A stretch of 64,000 bases of DNA from Chryseolinea sp. H1M3-3 (GCF_029360725.1 NZ_JARKMY010000004.1:98858-162857); one strand, 5' to 3'. Counted from the first letter of the stretch, positions 47,770 through 56,002 are shown. Translations and numbers: made by a program. The notes: generated from the letters alone by a model not told the origin.

Positions 47770-48198
47770 TCAATTGTCATTTACTCTTTTTAAAAGTCCA
47801 AGGTCAAACCCGATTATCGACCCTGTCAGTGGTAAGGCAACTCCCAAACAATTTACGATAGCCTCACTCATTTTGATACCAGGAGAAATAGTCAAAAAAT
47901 AAGATATCATCAGTCCCAAAATCAGACCGCCAGTACTTTGAAAAAAAAATTTAGGGAAGTACTGCTGTTTGCCTTTTTGTTTTAAGAATTTAAAACCGTT
48001 ATAACCAATTCCAATTTGTATCCCGAGGTAGCAGCCAATTACCGCTGACAGCACTTCAGGAAACAAGTCCAAGTATTGCCCTCTAACTTCAAAGTACAGA
48101 ATTGTCGTAAGTGTTGTAACTATCGCTCCTACAAATCCAAACAACAGTCCCATGAGAACTTGTCCTGAGATCAATCCAAATTTTTGATAGTTGTTCAT
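47770..48198 (-). CDS. Four-helix membrane protein, unknown
   Basis: Protein of 142 residues with hydrophobic helices at about 8-34, 47-65, 88-107 and 115-134; the loop between the second and third is basic (K-F-L-K-Q-K-G-K-Q-Q-Y). Glycine-rich helices (G-L-L-F-G-F-V-G, G-G-L-I-L-G-L) suggest tight packing. No family recognised. Single-gene unit with an attC-like repeat on its 3' side and another upstream. Confidence 0.6.
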   Translation of the reverse strand: MNNYQKFGLISGQVLMGLLFGFVGAIVTTLTTILYFEVRGQYLDLFPEVLSAVIGCYLGIQIGIGYNGFKFLKQKGKQQYFPKFFFQSTGGLILGLMISYFLTISPGIKMSEAIVNCLGVALPLTGSIIGFDLGLLKRVNDN

Positions 48199-48222
48199 GG
48201 GTATTTATTGTGGGGCACATGG

Positions 48223-48307
48223 ATACAACGCTAGTATATAGGCTGTTTAAATTTTCCTCCAAAAATAATAAACCAATTTTAAATAGCGCAGATACATAGT
48301 TAGCAGC
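48223..48307 (-). repeat. attC-like repeat
   Basis: Left arm AACGCTAGTATATAGGCTGT continuing TTAAA; right arm, other strand, AACTATGTATCTGCGCTATT continuing TAAA. The terminal GTTAGC is present at 48299. It lies 3' of the 48334-48660 gene. Confidence 0.7.
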
Positions 48308-48333
48308 TGACCACTTCAACTTCTGGTTCAATT

Positions 48334-48660
48334 TTAGGAGAGTCCATACTGCTGAGTTAGATCTAATTTAAAGTGTCCCTTAATCCTCTGTCCGACCACA
48401 TCGATAATTAAAATAATTAATACATTCTTATTGTCAGTCGGTAATAGAACGTGATGAAATGATCCATCCCCATTTGTGTAAACCGATTCAACCAATTCGT
48501 TGGCGAATACATAGTCAGGAACAATTTTTTCATTTCTCAAAATTTCGACATATGGCCAGATGTCTACGACTGGCTTGGCAGACGCCGTGACATCTGTCAT
48601 CTTTCCCGTCATTGTGGATTTGTATTCTTGTTCTGTTAACTCAATCGTCATAGGAGCCAT
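48334..48660 (-). CDS. Hypothetical cytosolic protein
   Basis: Protein of about 108 residues; start placed at M-A-P-M-T-I-E-L (48660), since the longer frame begins with TTG. The opening E-L-T-E-Q-E-Y-K-S-T-M is followed by a beta-rich C-terminal half (S-F-H-H-V-L-L-P-T-D-N-K-N-V-L-I-I-L-I-I-D). No family recognised. It fits between two attC-like repeats that touch its ends, an almost minimal cassette. Confidence 0.6.
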   Translation of the reverse strand: MAPMTIELTEQEYKSTMTGKMTDVTASAKPVVDIWPYVEILRNEKIVPDYVFANELVESVYTNGDGSFHHVLLPTDNKNVLIILIIDVVGQRIKGHFKLDLTQQYGLS

Positions 48661-48663
48661 TAT

Positions 48664-48796
48664 ACACAACGATCAGTAAATAAAGCGTAAGCGGCTGTGA
48701 AAGCATACAACGACCGGGCGGTGCTGAATAAAGTTACCTGCAGAACCCTTGGTAGTGAAATGAACCCGCATATGATTTATATACCGTATTGTGCGG
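48664..48796 (-). repeat. attC-like repeat
   Basis: Left arm AACGATCAGTAAATAAAGCG, then TAAGCGG; right arm, other strand, CACAATACGGTATATAAATC, then ATATGCGG. The loop (TAAA.TTAC.TGCAGAA...AAATGAACCCGCATATG) is shared with 62178-62309, so the two are homologous copies. Confidence 0.7.
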
Positions 48797-48812
48797 TCGT
48801 TTGCACATCTCC

Positions 48813-49346
48813 TTATAAATCAAATTCGAAAAAATAAGCCTTACCATTTTTTTTATCATACCAATAGTACTTGAAGAATCGATCCCCATTCGTCCAGCTA
48901 TACTTTGCCAGTTTTGCAATTTTCTCCTTATTCCACCAGTCAAAATCGTGTTGTATGTAAAATCCATTGTCGCTATTAACTGTATCAAGTTCTAGACCAT
49001 TAACTTCAATGATTTTATTTGATGTTGACGAATTGCAGTCGAAAGAAAACATATAGTCAGCATCTATTCCAATTGCGTCATCAAAGCAGTAGATGTTTTT
49101 TACATCGGGAGTAATTTCAACTTTTATAAAATCCTTAAATCGTTCCTTATTATTTTCAGTGTCCGGTTTATCATGGTTAAAGGTCGGAAGTATGGTATCA
49201 ACAACTCTTTTTGTTTGTCTCTCAATCTCCTCTTTCGTTCTTGTTTTCACATTGTTAGTAACCTGTTCTGTCTTCCTTTTAATTCTATCACAGGACAGCA
49301 ATCCGAAGATTAAAGTCAAAATAGTCAATACTTTTATCATCGTCAT
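48813..49346 (-). CDS. Lipoprotein, unknown
   Basis: Protein of about 177 residues; start at M-T-M-I-K-V-L (49346) yields a signal peptide with lipobox G-L-L-S-C. A charged helical segment (I-K-R-K-T-E-Q-V-T-N-N-V-K-T-R-T-K) follows, then a beta-rich domain with W-W-N-K-E-K-I-A-K-L-A-K-Y-S-W-T-N-G-D and Y-Y-W-Y-D-K-K-N-G-K-A-Y-F. No family recognised. Attachment to a membrane is likely. Confidence 0.6.
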   Translation of the reverse strand: MTMIKVLTILTLIFGLLSCDRIKRKTEQVTNNVKTRTKEEIERQTKRVVDTILPTFNHDKPDTENNKERFKDFIKVEITPDVKNIYCFDDAIGIDADYMFSFDCNSSTSNKIIEVNGLELDTVNSDNGFYIQHDFDWWNKEKIAKLAKYSWTNGDRFFKYYWYDKKNGKAYFFEFDL

Positions 49347-49358
49347 CAAATTAAATGC

Positions 49359-49425
49359 GGCACAACCGTTTTCATTCAAATTTAACAATAAAAATACAAT
49401 GGCGCATATTTGTTGTTAGCAGTAG
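49359..49425 (-). repeat. Eroded attC-like repeat and following spacer
   Basis: Ends CACAACCGTTTTCATTC and TTTGTTGTTAGCAGTAGC are recognisable, but the arms pair poorly. The sequence after it (49421-49470, GTAGCAGGGCCTTCTCCTCAC) resembles 53938-53985, suggesting that the 3' parts of two homologous lost genes survive. 49471-49691 holds nothing else. Confidence 0.4.
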
Positions 49426-49691
49426 CAGGGCCTTCTCCTCACTTCATTGGTAGCCTTGTCTTTTGTCCCTCGTTAATTCGTTAATTGACGCCAAACATTT
49501 TTATGTTAGTAATGCGGTAGGGCATTTTTCAAAACCAATTTAGCCAGCTATAGTAAACCGAGCACATTCTTTGACTGCTTGGTCCGGGGTTGAAAGTGTG
49601 GCAAGGCCACGTGTGTGCCTTACAGAGAGTGTTAAATACTTTCGGTTATGCATTACGTAACGAGTCTACCGCTGATAGTGGTCCGTTGTTA

Positions 49692-50126
49692 TTATTCTCC
49701 TTTATGTTTTGGGTCAAACTTGACCATCCATTCAATACCGTATTTATCTCTAAACATCGCGAAATAAGTACCATCGGGATTTTCGTCAATAGGCATTTCA
49801 ATTTGCCCGCCTGCTGAAAGTCCATTAAATAACTTGTAAGCCTCTTCTTTACTTTCAGCAGTAATTGCAATTTTACTCCGATTCTCGTTTTCATTTACTC
49901 GCCCCATAATTTCCAGAATATCATTTGCAAACAAAAAGTTTTGTTTAATAGGCAATGCAATGTGCATTATTTTATGAGCTTCTTTATCCGGTATTGGGAA
50001 TTCCTCACTGGCAATGTCTTTGAATCGGATAATTTTTGAGAATTCTCCGCCAAATACAGACTTGTAAAAATTTAATGCTTCTTCTGCATTTCCGTTGAAA
50101 TTGATATGTGGGTTGATTTGTGCCAT
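49692..50126 (-). CDS. PhnB-type VOC protein
   Basis: Protein of 144 residues: N-P-H-I-N-F-N-G-N-A-E-E-A-L-N-F-Y-K-S-V-F-G-G near 5-27 and the C-terminal D-K-Y-G-I-E-W-M-V-K, the PhnB/3-demethylubiquinone-9-methyltransferase-like subgroup of VOC proteins. Enzymatic activity of this subgroup is mostly unproven. It is 25 bp downstream of the truncated relative at 50152 and belongs with the ArsR-SRPBCC genes upstream, an association common in Bacteroidota. Confidence 0.85.
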   Translation of the reverse strand: MAQINPHINFNGNAEEALNFYKSVFGGEFSKIIRFKDIASEEFPIPDKEAHKIMHIALPIKQNFLFANDILEIMGRVNENENRSKIAITAESKEEAYKLFNGLSAGGQIEMPIDENPDGTYFAMFRDKYGIEWMVKFDPKHKGE

Positions 50127-50151
50127 TGTCTTTATTGGTTTTGGTTGTTAT

Positions 50152-50418
50152 TTAAGTTTTGATAAAATAATTTTTTTTTTGCTCAAGAGTATTTTTCATC
50201 GCCTTTTCTCTAACCATAGGGTCATCACCGTTAATGAGGTCAAAATATTCAACAGGAACAATCTGCCATGATAAACCATATTTGTCTTTACACCAGCCAC
50301 AAGAACTTTCTGCGCCACCGTTTGCAGTCAAAGCACCCCAATAATAATCTACTTCTTTTTGGTCTTTGCAATTAATAATCTCAACCCAAAGACAAGACGC
50401 TATCTTTTGAGTAGTCAT
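50152..50418 (-). CDS. PhnB-type VOC protein with internal deletion
   Basis: Protein of 88 residues. It keeps the first ~11 residues of a PhnB-like protein (T-Q-K-I-A-S-C-L-W) joined directly to the second half (V-E-I-I-N-C-K-D-Q-K-E-V-D-Y-Y-W-G, C-G-W-C-K-D-K-Y-G-L-S-W-Q-I-V-P). About 75-80 central residues present in full-length relatives are missing, without a frameshift. It could still dimerise as a half-module, but is probably non-functional. Confidence 0.7.
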   Translation of the reverse strand: MTTQKIASCLWVEIINCKDQKEVDYYWGALTANGGAESSCGWCKDKYGLSWQIVPVEYFDLINGDDPMVREKAMKNTLEQKKNYFIKT

Positions 50419-50556
50419 CTCAGGTTTTTTATTAAGGTTTGAATGGAAGTTGAATCAGTCTTACTGTCTTTCCGAGAATGCTGTTGAGAATTCCCACAAG
50501 CCATTAGGGCCGCTATTACTAATGCTATTAGAAATTTAAGTGTATGCTTTTCGCAT
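50415..50556 (-). pseudogene. Small lipoprotein gene with a homopolymer frameshift
   Basis: Too short for most gene finders. The minus strand starts ATGCGAAAAGC; removing one A from the four-A run gives M-R-K-H-T-L-K-F-L-I-A-L-V-I-A-A-L-M-A-C, an excellent lipoprotein signal peptide, then a polar tail ending N-L-R. Its stop overlaps the next gene's start as ATGA, which argues it was once translated. Either a pseudogene or a sequence error. Confidence 0.6.
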
Positions 50557-50560
50557 CGCG

Positions 50561-51058
50561 TTACTTATTCAAAGCTGATAATATGTCTTCTAGTTGGTTT
50601 AATGAAACTGTAAATCCTTCTTTGAAACCTAATTCAATCATTTTCTCCAATCTTTCAAGCGATTCATTATAAATGATGATACTAACTTTTGTAATTCCAT
50701 TTTGTTCGCTGAAAGTGTAGTTCCAATGTGAGCCTGGTAATTGTGGAGTTTCATTATCATCAGCAAATGCGTTAAACAATTTGAAATTGGTTTTGGGAGT
50801 AATAGATGTGTATTCCTGAATTATCCAGCGTTCCTGCCCTTCGGGGCTTACCATTGCATAAAATCTTTTTCCGCCTACTTTAAAGTTCATATACTTTGTT
50901 CTTGCTGTAAATGGTGCAGGTGCATTCCATTGGTCAAGAATTTCGGCTTTAGTAAAAGCATCCCATACTAACGATTGGTCAGCATCAAATTCTCTTGTTA
51001 CGAATACGGTTTTCGCTGCTTTGTCAACGCTAAAATCAAATAGCAAATTCTTTGTCAT
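50561..51058 (-). CDS. SRPBCC (AHSA1-type) protein
   Basis: Protein of 165 residues with the START/Bet v1-like fold of Aha1-type domains: [19 protein letters not shown] near 13-32, W-N-A-P near 44, F-K-V-G-G-K-R-F-Y near 59, and a C-terminal long helix [14 protein letters not shown]. It is translationally coupled (ATGA overlap) to the ArsR gene before it. ArsR-SRPBCC pairs are common and probably sense or bind a hydrophobic ligand. Confidence 0.88.
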   Translation of the reverse strand: MTKNLLFDFSVDKAAKTVFVTREFDADQSLVWDAFTKAEILDQWNAPAPFTARTKYMNFKVGGKRFYAMVSPEGQERWIIQEYTSITPKTNFKLFNAFADDNETPQLPGSHWNYTFSEQNGITKVSIIIYNESLERLEKMIELGFKEGFTVSLNQLEDILSALNK

Positions 51059-51381
51059 TTTTTTTGTTTTTTAAGTGTTAGCAATACTTTGTCTAGTTGA
51101 TTGAATTCAGTTTCCAGAATGCTCTTAAATTGCTCAATCCATTTATCAACCTCTTTCATTTTAGTTGCGTTGACGTGATAATAAATTTCCCTCCCCTTTT
51201 GTTCTTGCCTCACTATTTCGCATTCCGTAAGAATTTGAATGTGTTTTGAAACGGCTTGCCTGCTGGTATGAAATTCTTCAGCGATGGCATTGGGTGTCAT
51301 GGCCTGGGCGGCCAGCAACAGCAAAATCGCTCTTCTTGTTGGGTCAGCTATTGCCTGAAATACGTCGCGTCTTGTTTCCAT
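51055..51381 (-). CDS. ArsR-family transcriptional regulator
   Basis: Protein of 108 residues; start at [11 protein letters not shown] (51381). The winged helix is intact: [12 protein letters not shown] near 12-23, [13 protein letters not shown] near 40-52, and the wing [13 protein letters not shown]. No metal-binding cysteine pair is seen, so it belongs to the non-metal SRPBCC-linked type. It heads the leftward unit 51381-49692. Confidence 0.9.
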   Translation of the reverse strand: METRRDVFQAIADPTRRAILLLLAAQAMTPNAIAEEFHTSRQAVSKHIQILTECEIVRQEQKGREIYYHVNATKMKEVDKWIEQFKSILETEFNQLDKVLLTLKKQKK

Positions 51382-51702
51382 CGTGCTTTTATGTGCAATC
51401 AAGTAGTTGCAAGTATAAGCGCAATTATCTGGTTGCGCAAGTTTTCTTAAATTTATTTTCAACTTGAGAATTAGAACATAGTCGTATGGCCAATTTGGTA
51501 GGAACATTAGGTTCGGCTCTTGCCATAGCTTTGTGACGTGGTGGGTTTGCGCGGCTATGGCATGTGCCAAATGCGCAAGGCGAATCGAAGCACAGTCTTC
51601 TTAAAATACATATGACGCTGCGCGGCGAAGAATTCCCGCGGCGTTTTGTATGCATATTCATCCTCCCCGATTCCGGAAGATCCGTCACTATGGTTTGTTA
51701 TC

Positions 51703-51804
51703 AGTTCACCACAGGCCTACACGAAGCACTAACAAAAAAAGACTACTTCGTAGTCTCTCGCATCGTAAGTTGGCACTTCGTTTAAGCGTTAATTGTTGGC
51801 TGCA
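51703..51804 (-). repeat. attC-like repeat with internal hairpin
   Basis: Homologue of 42032-42133: same AGACTAC.TTCGTAGTCT hairpin, arms CCACAGGCCTACACGAAGC and GTTGGCACTTCGTTTAAGCG, end GTTAATTGTTGGC. The stop codon of the 51789-52085 gene lies inside its right end. Confidence 0.7.
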
Positions 51805-52085
51805 GTTTTTGTTTGCTTCAACCTCCATCTGAAATAAACAAACAGTCCAACAACGGGGTACATTAACCCAAAATAATAGTCAGCGTTCGAAGCTGCTAAC
51901 TTTCTTTCGATTTTAAGGACTTCGTCTTTGTCCAAGTAAATAGTCCCTTCGCTCTCAATTGAGGTAACTAAGTAATGGTCGTCAGTACCGGATTTTTTCA
52001 ATTGTCCCTTAGAAATAGTAAACGTTATTGTGTCCCCTTGAACTACTGTATTTTGTGTTAGCAGACTTTCTATTTGACTTTCCAT
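51789..52085 (-). CDS. Small membrane-anchored protein, unknown
   Basis: Protein of 98 residues: a beta-rich N-terminal part (D-T-I-T-F-T-I-S-K-G-Q-L, E-G-T-I-Y-L-D-K-D-E-V-L-K-I-E) and one transmembrane helix (about 70-86, Y-F-G-L-M-Y-P-V-V-G-L-F-V-Y) followed by a basic tail. Its start overlaps the end of the lipoprotein gene upstream by 16 bp, so they form a two-gene unit. Confidence 0.55.
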   Translation of the reverse strand: MESQIESLLTQNTVVQGDTITFTISKGQLKKSGTDDHYLVTSIESEGTIYLDKDEVLKIERKLAASNADYYFGLMYPVVGLFVYFRWRLKQTKTAANN

Positions 52086-52559
52086 TCAAAATGCGTTACG
52101 GCTTTAAAACCATTCAACGGAGTCAGTTGTTCCTCGAATTCTTTAGTTTCCTGATTCCAGTTTTTGATACATCGTATTACTCTTCCCTTTGGATAATACT
52201 GATTTATCACAAAGGTGACGCTAGAATCAATGGGGGTAACAAGAAAGAGGTTAGTGGCTGAGTCAACTTTAATAATCTCAGCACCATGTATCTCTGAAGT
52301 ATAAACTTCGTATTCAAAAAGTCGCTTAACACGAATTCGAAATAAGTTTTCCTCGTTCAATTTGAACACCGGTTTCTCACGGTCCTTACCATTGTCAAAC
52401 AATATTGTTAGTCTTTTGTCCTCCTTTTTTTGTCGCCAAATAAAATCTCCTGCGTAGATAGTATCCATTGAAACTTTCTCTGAAGTTGTTCGATCCTGGG
52501 CCTTACTGCATGCAAAGAGTAGCGCAAGACTAAAAAATAAATAATGAGTTGGTTTTCAT
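52070..52559 (-). pseudogene. Lipoprotein gene with a frameshift in its signal peptide
   Basis: The open part (52468-52070, 132 codons from M-D-T-I-Y-A-G-D-F) is only the mature domain. Upstream in the same frame reads S-L-A-L-L-F-A-C-S-K-A-Q-D. An ATG at 52559 reaches it (M-K-T-N-S-L-F-I-F) if one T is removed from a six-T run near 52533. So the natural product is a ~163-residue lipoprotein with lipobox L-F-A-C. The mature part is beta-rich, no family recognised. Mutation or sequence error. Confidence 0.65.
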
Positions 52560-52570
52560 AGATAAATGCA

Positions 52571-52662
52571 TGCTAACGTATATGTATAATCTGTGGCGCT
52601 GAGCAAAAATAAAATGTCTTCTTTATTAGTGCCATGGATTATACATTTTATTGTGCGTTAGT
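52571..52662 (-). repeat. attC-like repeat
   Basis: Left arm AACGTATATGTATAATCTG then TGGCGCTGAG; right arm, other strand, CAATAAAATGTATAATCCA then TGGCAC. The loop (GCAAAAATAAA..ATGTC) is nearly identical to that of 63148-63244. It lies 3' of the 52668-53135 gene. Confidence 0.7.
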
Positions 52663-52667
52663 AACAT

Positions 52668-53135
52668 TCACCGCTTCTTCCTGGTTATCCAATAATTATC
52701 TAGATCTTCCTTTGTTTTAATCTCGTAACCTCCGATAGTCAACATTGGCAAAAATCCTAAATACATATTGTACTCGACATCATCTTTTTCTTTTTCTGAA
52801 GTGTACTCGATTGACTTTATCTTAATTTTTAGTCTTTCAATTTCCCTTTCCCAAAGTTGCTTGTCCTTATCCACATTGATAACAATAATTGGATTTTTCG
52901 ATTTTGTCCTTCTTACGAAGTCAACAAGGTCTGAGATAGCTTTGCTTTTCTCCTCGTGAGTCAATAACCGCCCGTTGTCCCATTTTTCAATTGAGTCAGT
53001 GTAAATCCGTTCTCCATCGTGATAAGTCGTTGCTACAAACAATTCTCTATCCTCCAGCTTGTAAGTAATGTTTTCTCCACGCGGCTCGTATTTGATTTTC
53101 GGATAGCCTAGTCCGAAGAAGTTCAATATTGACAT
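52668..53135 (-). CDS. Hypothetical cytosolic protein
   Basis: Protein of 155 residues, no family recognised. A beta-rich first half (I-T-Y-K-L-E-D-R-E-L-F-V-A-T-T-Y-H-D-G-E-R-I) is followed by a strongly charged coiled coil (about 80-125, L-W-E-R-E-I-E-R-L-K-I-K-I-K-S-I-E). It opens M-S-I-L-N-F-F-G, similar to other single-gene units here. Bounded by attC-like repeats on both sides. Confidence 0.55.
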   Translation of the reverse strand: MSILNFFGLGYPKIKYEPRGENITYKLEDRELFVATTYHDGERIYTDSIEKWDNGRLLTHEEKSKAISDLVDFVRRTKSKNPIIVINVDKDKQLWEREIERLKIKIKSIEYTSEKEKDDVEYNMYLGFLPMLTIGGYEIKTKEDLDNYWITRKKR

Positions 53136-53162
53136 AACTCAAATTGTCCAATGTTATTACTT

Positions 53163-53240
53163 AAAACGCATGCGGTGCGTTGGAATTTTTATTTTCAAAT
53201 TAACAACAAAACGACAATGCGCCATATGCATTGTTGTAGA
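53163..53240 (-). repeat. attC-like repeat
   Basis: Left arm AACGCATGCGGTGCGTTG; right arm, other strand, AACAATGCATATGGCGCATT. One arm again has the AACG start and the other AACAA. Loop AT-rich. It lies 3' of the 53263-53790 gene. Confidence 0.6.
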
Positions 53241-53262
53241 CCTGTGCGCTTCAGTCCGAACT

Positions 53263-53790
53263 CTACTTTGTTTGTCGAATGCGCCCACACGCCATTTGGT
53301 ATTTTAACTTATATGAACTAGGCAATTGGTCCAAATCGATTCCCTCAATCACTTTCACAAACGTCAAATAGTCCTTGTTTGTCCAGGCTTTGTCAGCAGC
53401 TATTACTTTTTGTTCTTTTAGCAGATCGTCGGTATAGATTTTGGCCTGGCTTTCCTCATGATCCTCGAGCTTATGTAGCTTATCGAAGTCACCTTTTAAA
53501 ATTCCTTTTCCTTCGTTGTTTAAAAAATCCAGTAAGAACTCGGTAAAATTTCCAGGAGCATTTTCGTAGTCAAATACTTCCTTAAGATTTTTACTGTGCA
53601 AAAGGTGCGCCGTGGAACCAATCTGCCCGATAAAAAACAAATTAGATTTCTCTCTCTCGTCATAGGCAATTATCACTGAAACTTTGGTCGACTCTAGCCT
53701 GATAAAGTTTCTATGGCTTTCAACGGCCTCGAATCCGGAAGCGTCAAAAATTGGTTTTACGTTCTCTATCGTCAATTTAAAGTCTGTCAT
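53263..53790 (-). CDS. Hypothetical cytosolic protein
   Basis: Protein of 175 residues, no family recognised. An N-terminal alpha/beta part (F-K-L-T-I-E-N-V-K-P-I-F-D-A-S-G-F, V-S-V-I-I-A-Y-D-E-R-E) is followed by a helical, charged C-terminal half (L-D-F-L-N-N-E-G-K-G-I-L-K-G-D-F-D-K-L). It may be an immunity-type or SUKH-like fold, but no diagnostic motif was found. Single-gene unit. Confidence 0.5.
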   Translation of the reverse strand: MTDFKLTIENVKPIFDASGFEAVESHRNFIRLESTKVSVIIAYDEREKSNLFFIGQIGSTAHLLHSKNLKEVFDYENAPGNFTEFLLDFLNNEGKGILKGDFDKLHKLEDHEESQAKIYTDDLLKEQKVIAADKAWTNKDYLTFVKVIEGIDLDQLPSSYKLKYQMACGRIRQTK

Positions 53791-53805
53791 CCTAATAGCG
53801 CATGG

Positions 53806-53942
53806 CCACCACGTTTATGTATGAATGTGCCTGGTTTACGAAGCTGCGTCCTCCCAAGGGGCTGAACGAAATTAAGAAATCCAAACTACAAATTTTACAC
53901 TGCGCCCCCGCTATGTTTTATGGAACATTTTGTTGGCAGTAG
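53806..53942 (-). repeat. attC-like repeat
   Basis: Starts CCACGTTTATGTATG, contains CTGAACGAAATTAAGAAA (shared with 58965-58982 and 31100-31118), ends ACATTTTGTTGGCAGTAG. Although oriented for the minus strand, the next gene to the right is a plus-strand trio, so its own gene has been lost. Confidence 0.5.
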
Positions 53943-54028
53943 TAAGGCCCTTCTCTTCACTCCATTCGAAGCTTGTCTTTCGTCACAAATTTAGTAATGA
54001 TAATAATTTGAAAATCTTGTAACAATTT

Positions 54029-54904
54029 TTGATTGGATGTATCAAAAGGGAAATTTTAAATCCAATAGTTATAAAAACAACAGCATTTATCTTTTTTCTC
54101 TTATTAGTCTCTGTTCTGACCGCGAAATCGCAAGCGGCCTTTCAAGTTGTGGTGAAAGGTCAGGGGCAACCAGTCTTGTTGTTCCCCGGATTTGCTTGCA
54201 CGGGCGAAGTGTGGGACGAAACGGTGGCTGAACTTTCGAAAACACATCAGTGCCATGTCTTTACGTTTGCCGGGTTTGGCAACGTGGCGCCTATCGAAGG
54301 GCAGTGGCTAGCGAAAATAAAGGATGACGTACTTGCATATGTGAAAGAGAGGAAATTAAAAAAGCCCATATTGCTTGGGCATAGCCTCGGGGGTACATTG
54401 AGTTTGTGGCTGGCGTCTATTGAGCCAGATATGTTTAGTAAAATTATCGCGGTGGAGGCGCTGCCCTCTTCGGCTGCGTTGATGATTCCCGGTTACAAAG
54501 GAGAGCCAATTTCGTACGACAATCCGCAAAGTAAGATGATGTTGAGGATGGACAGTGCTTCTTTTGCAGCGATGAATGCCCAGACTGTTCCATACATGTG
54601 CAAGAATGCAGAGAAGCAAAAAGTGTTGATCGATTGGATGAACAAGGCCGATAGAAAAACATACGTGTATGGATATGTCGATATGCTTAATTTAGATTTG
54701 CGCGAAGCGATTGTCAGAATTAAAATTCCCGTGATAGTTTTAGGTGCTGCCAATCCTGATAAAACTACTGTTGAGAAAACATACAAAGCGCAGTATGAAA
54801 AATTAGCCTCGGTGGTAATACATTACGCGGAAAATTCTGCTCACTTTGTGATGTACGACCAACCTAATTGGTTTATGGAGAAGCTATTAAATAACTTAAA
54901 ATAA
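54029..54904 (+). CDS. Secreted alpha/beta hydrolase
   Basis: Protein of 291 residues. A signal peptide ends T-A-K-S-Q-A; then P-V-L-L-F-P-G-F-A-C-T-G near 43, nucleophile elbow G-H-S-L-G-G near 118, an acid in L-G-A-A-N-P-D near 248 and H in A-H-F-V-M-Y near 275. No ATG lies in frame near the 5' end; TTG at 54029 is the only option. An ATG in another frame at 54037 would reach this frame with one base added or removed in a six-T run near 54092. It heads a plus-strand trio with a sigma factor. Confidence 0.8.
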   Translation: MIGCIKREILNPIVIKTTAFIFFLLLVSVLTAKSQAAFQVVVKGQGQPVLLFPGFACTGEVWDETVAELSKTHQCHVFTFAGFGNVAPIEGQWLAKIKDDVLAYVKERKLKKPILLGHSLGGTLSLWLASIEPDMFSKIIAVEALPSSAALMIPGYKGEPISYDNPQSKMMLRMDSASFAAMNAQTVPYMCKNAEKQKVLIDWMNKADRKTYVYGYVDMLNLDLREAIVRIKIPVIVLGAANPDKTTVEKTYKAQYEKLASVVIHYAENSAHFVMYDQPNWFMEKLLNNLK

Positions 54905-54909
54905 ACCTA

Positions 54910-55413
54910 TTGAACACGGTAGATAAAAACCTGCGTTTTAACGAATTGTTTGACCAGCATTATGCTAAAGTATTCAGACTTTGTAAAGGATACTTTAATG
55001 GTAGTGAAGCTTTGGCTTCTGATTCTTCTCAAGAAGTATTTATAAAAATATGGGAATCGCTGGATTCATTTCGCGGTGAATCGAGCATCAGCACTTGGAT
55101 TTATAGGATTTCGGTGAACACTTGCTTGCTCTATTTACGAAAGCAGTCTACCCGAAAAGAAAAAGCGACTACTATCTTCCCCCCTATTGCAACAGAGCAA
55201 TATTCTTTTGAAGAGGAAGAGAAAATCCAGAAAATGTATAGCTGCATTCAAAAGCTGGGAGAGCAAGACAAAATGACTACACTAATGATGTTGGAAGGAA
55301 TTGGCTACCAGGAAATTTCTGAAGTTGTCGGAATAACCGAAGAAGCCCTTCGTGTGCGGATTCACAGAATTAAAAAACACTTAACACAATGTGTACAACA
55401 TGGAAACATTTGA
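54910..55413 (+). CDS. ECF sigma factor (RpoE type)
   Basis: Protein of 167 residues. Region 2 at about 12-80 (F-D-Q-H-Y-A-K-V-F-R-L-C, S-S-Q-E-V-F-I-K-I-W, S-T-W-I-Y-R-I) and region 4 at about 110-160 (I-G-Y-Q-E-I-S-E-V-V-G-I-T-E-E-A-L-R-V-R-I-H-R). It appears to start with TTG five bases after the hydrolase stop. It overlaps the next gene, a likely membrane anti-sigma partner. It probably drives its own operon. Confidence 0.92.
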   Translation: MNTVDKNLRFNELFDQHYAKVFRLCKGYFNGSEALASDSSQEVFIKIWESLDSFRGESSISTWIYRISVNTCLLYLRKQSTRKEKATTIFPPIATEQYSFEEEEKIQKMYSCIQKLGEQDKMTTLMMLEGIGYQEISEVVGITEEALRVRIHRIKKHLTQCVQHGNI

Positions 55414-55969
55414 TGACTTACAAAATATTTGGAACAGACAGCCGAATGTCACAGGTAATACTTCGGCTACGGAGTTAATGAAAAAAGGAGAAGCTCATCT
55501 AAAAAAAGTACGGGCTGGTCATTGGGGCACTATTATCATCATATCCGTTTTGATTCTCATCTTGATAGGGTATTTTGTTAGTATGAAAGCCTATCAGATG
55601 AATGGTTTAACAATCGGATTGACCTTGATGATTGTGGTGATGATAGCACGAGTGGTTTTGGAATGGATGAGTGCCAATCGATTTGGAAGCATTAGGCCAG
55701 ATAACTCGTTGGCAGAGTTTAGTGCGAGAATGCAGGGGTACTATGCATGGAGAAAAAAGATTCATACTATATTTATTCCCACCATCTACATTCTCTATGT
55801 GATTGGATTTACGTTGCTGCTTCCTGCTTTCAAAGTTAACCTATCCTATGGTATGTATCTTTATTGTGTTTTAAGTGGCTACGGATTCTTAACTATCTTT
55901 GCTTTTTTCTTAGTTCGGATTTTAAGAAAGGAGATGAAGTTGTTGGAGTTTTTGAAGACGCTGAACTAA
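55400..55969 (+). CDS. Membrane protein, probable anti-sigma partner
   Basis: Protein of about 189 residues; start placed at M-E-T-F-D-D-L-Q-N-I-W (55400), which resembles the opening of Bacteroidota sigma-linked membrane proteins. Helices at about 40-62, 68-88, 126-146 and 152-172; a cytosolic N-terminus of ~38 residues could hold the sigma factor. It overlaps the sigma gene by about 14 bp. No classical zinc anti-sigma motif is seen. Confidence 0.65.
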   Translation: METFDDLQNIWNRQPNVTGNTSATELMKKGEAHLKKVRAGHWGTIIIISVLILILIGYFVSMKAYQMNGLTIGLTLMIVVMIARVVLEWMSANRFGSIRPDNSLAEFSARMQGYYAWRKKIHTIFIPTIYILYVIGFTLLLPAFKVNLSYGMYLYCVLSGYGFLTIFAFFLVRILRKEMKLLEFLKTLN

Positions 55970-56002
55970 ATTGAATTCAGAATTGTCTGGAGCTCTATTA
56001 TT

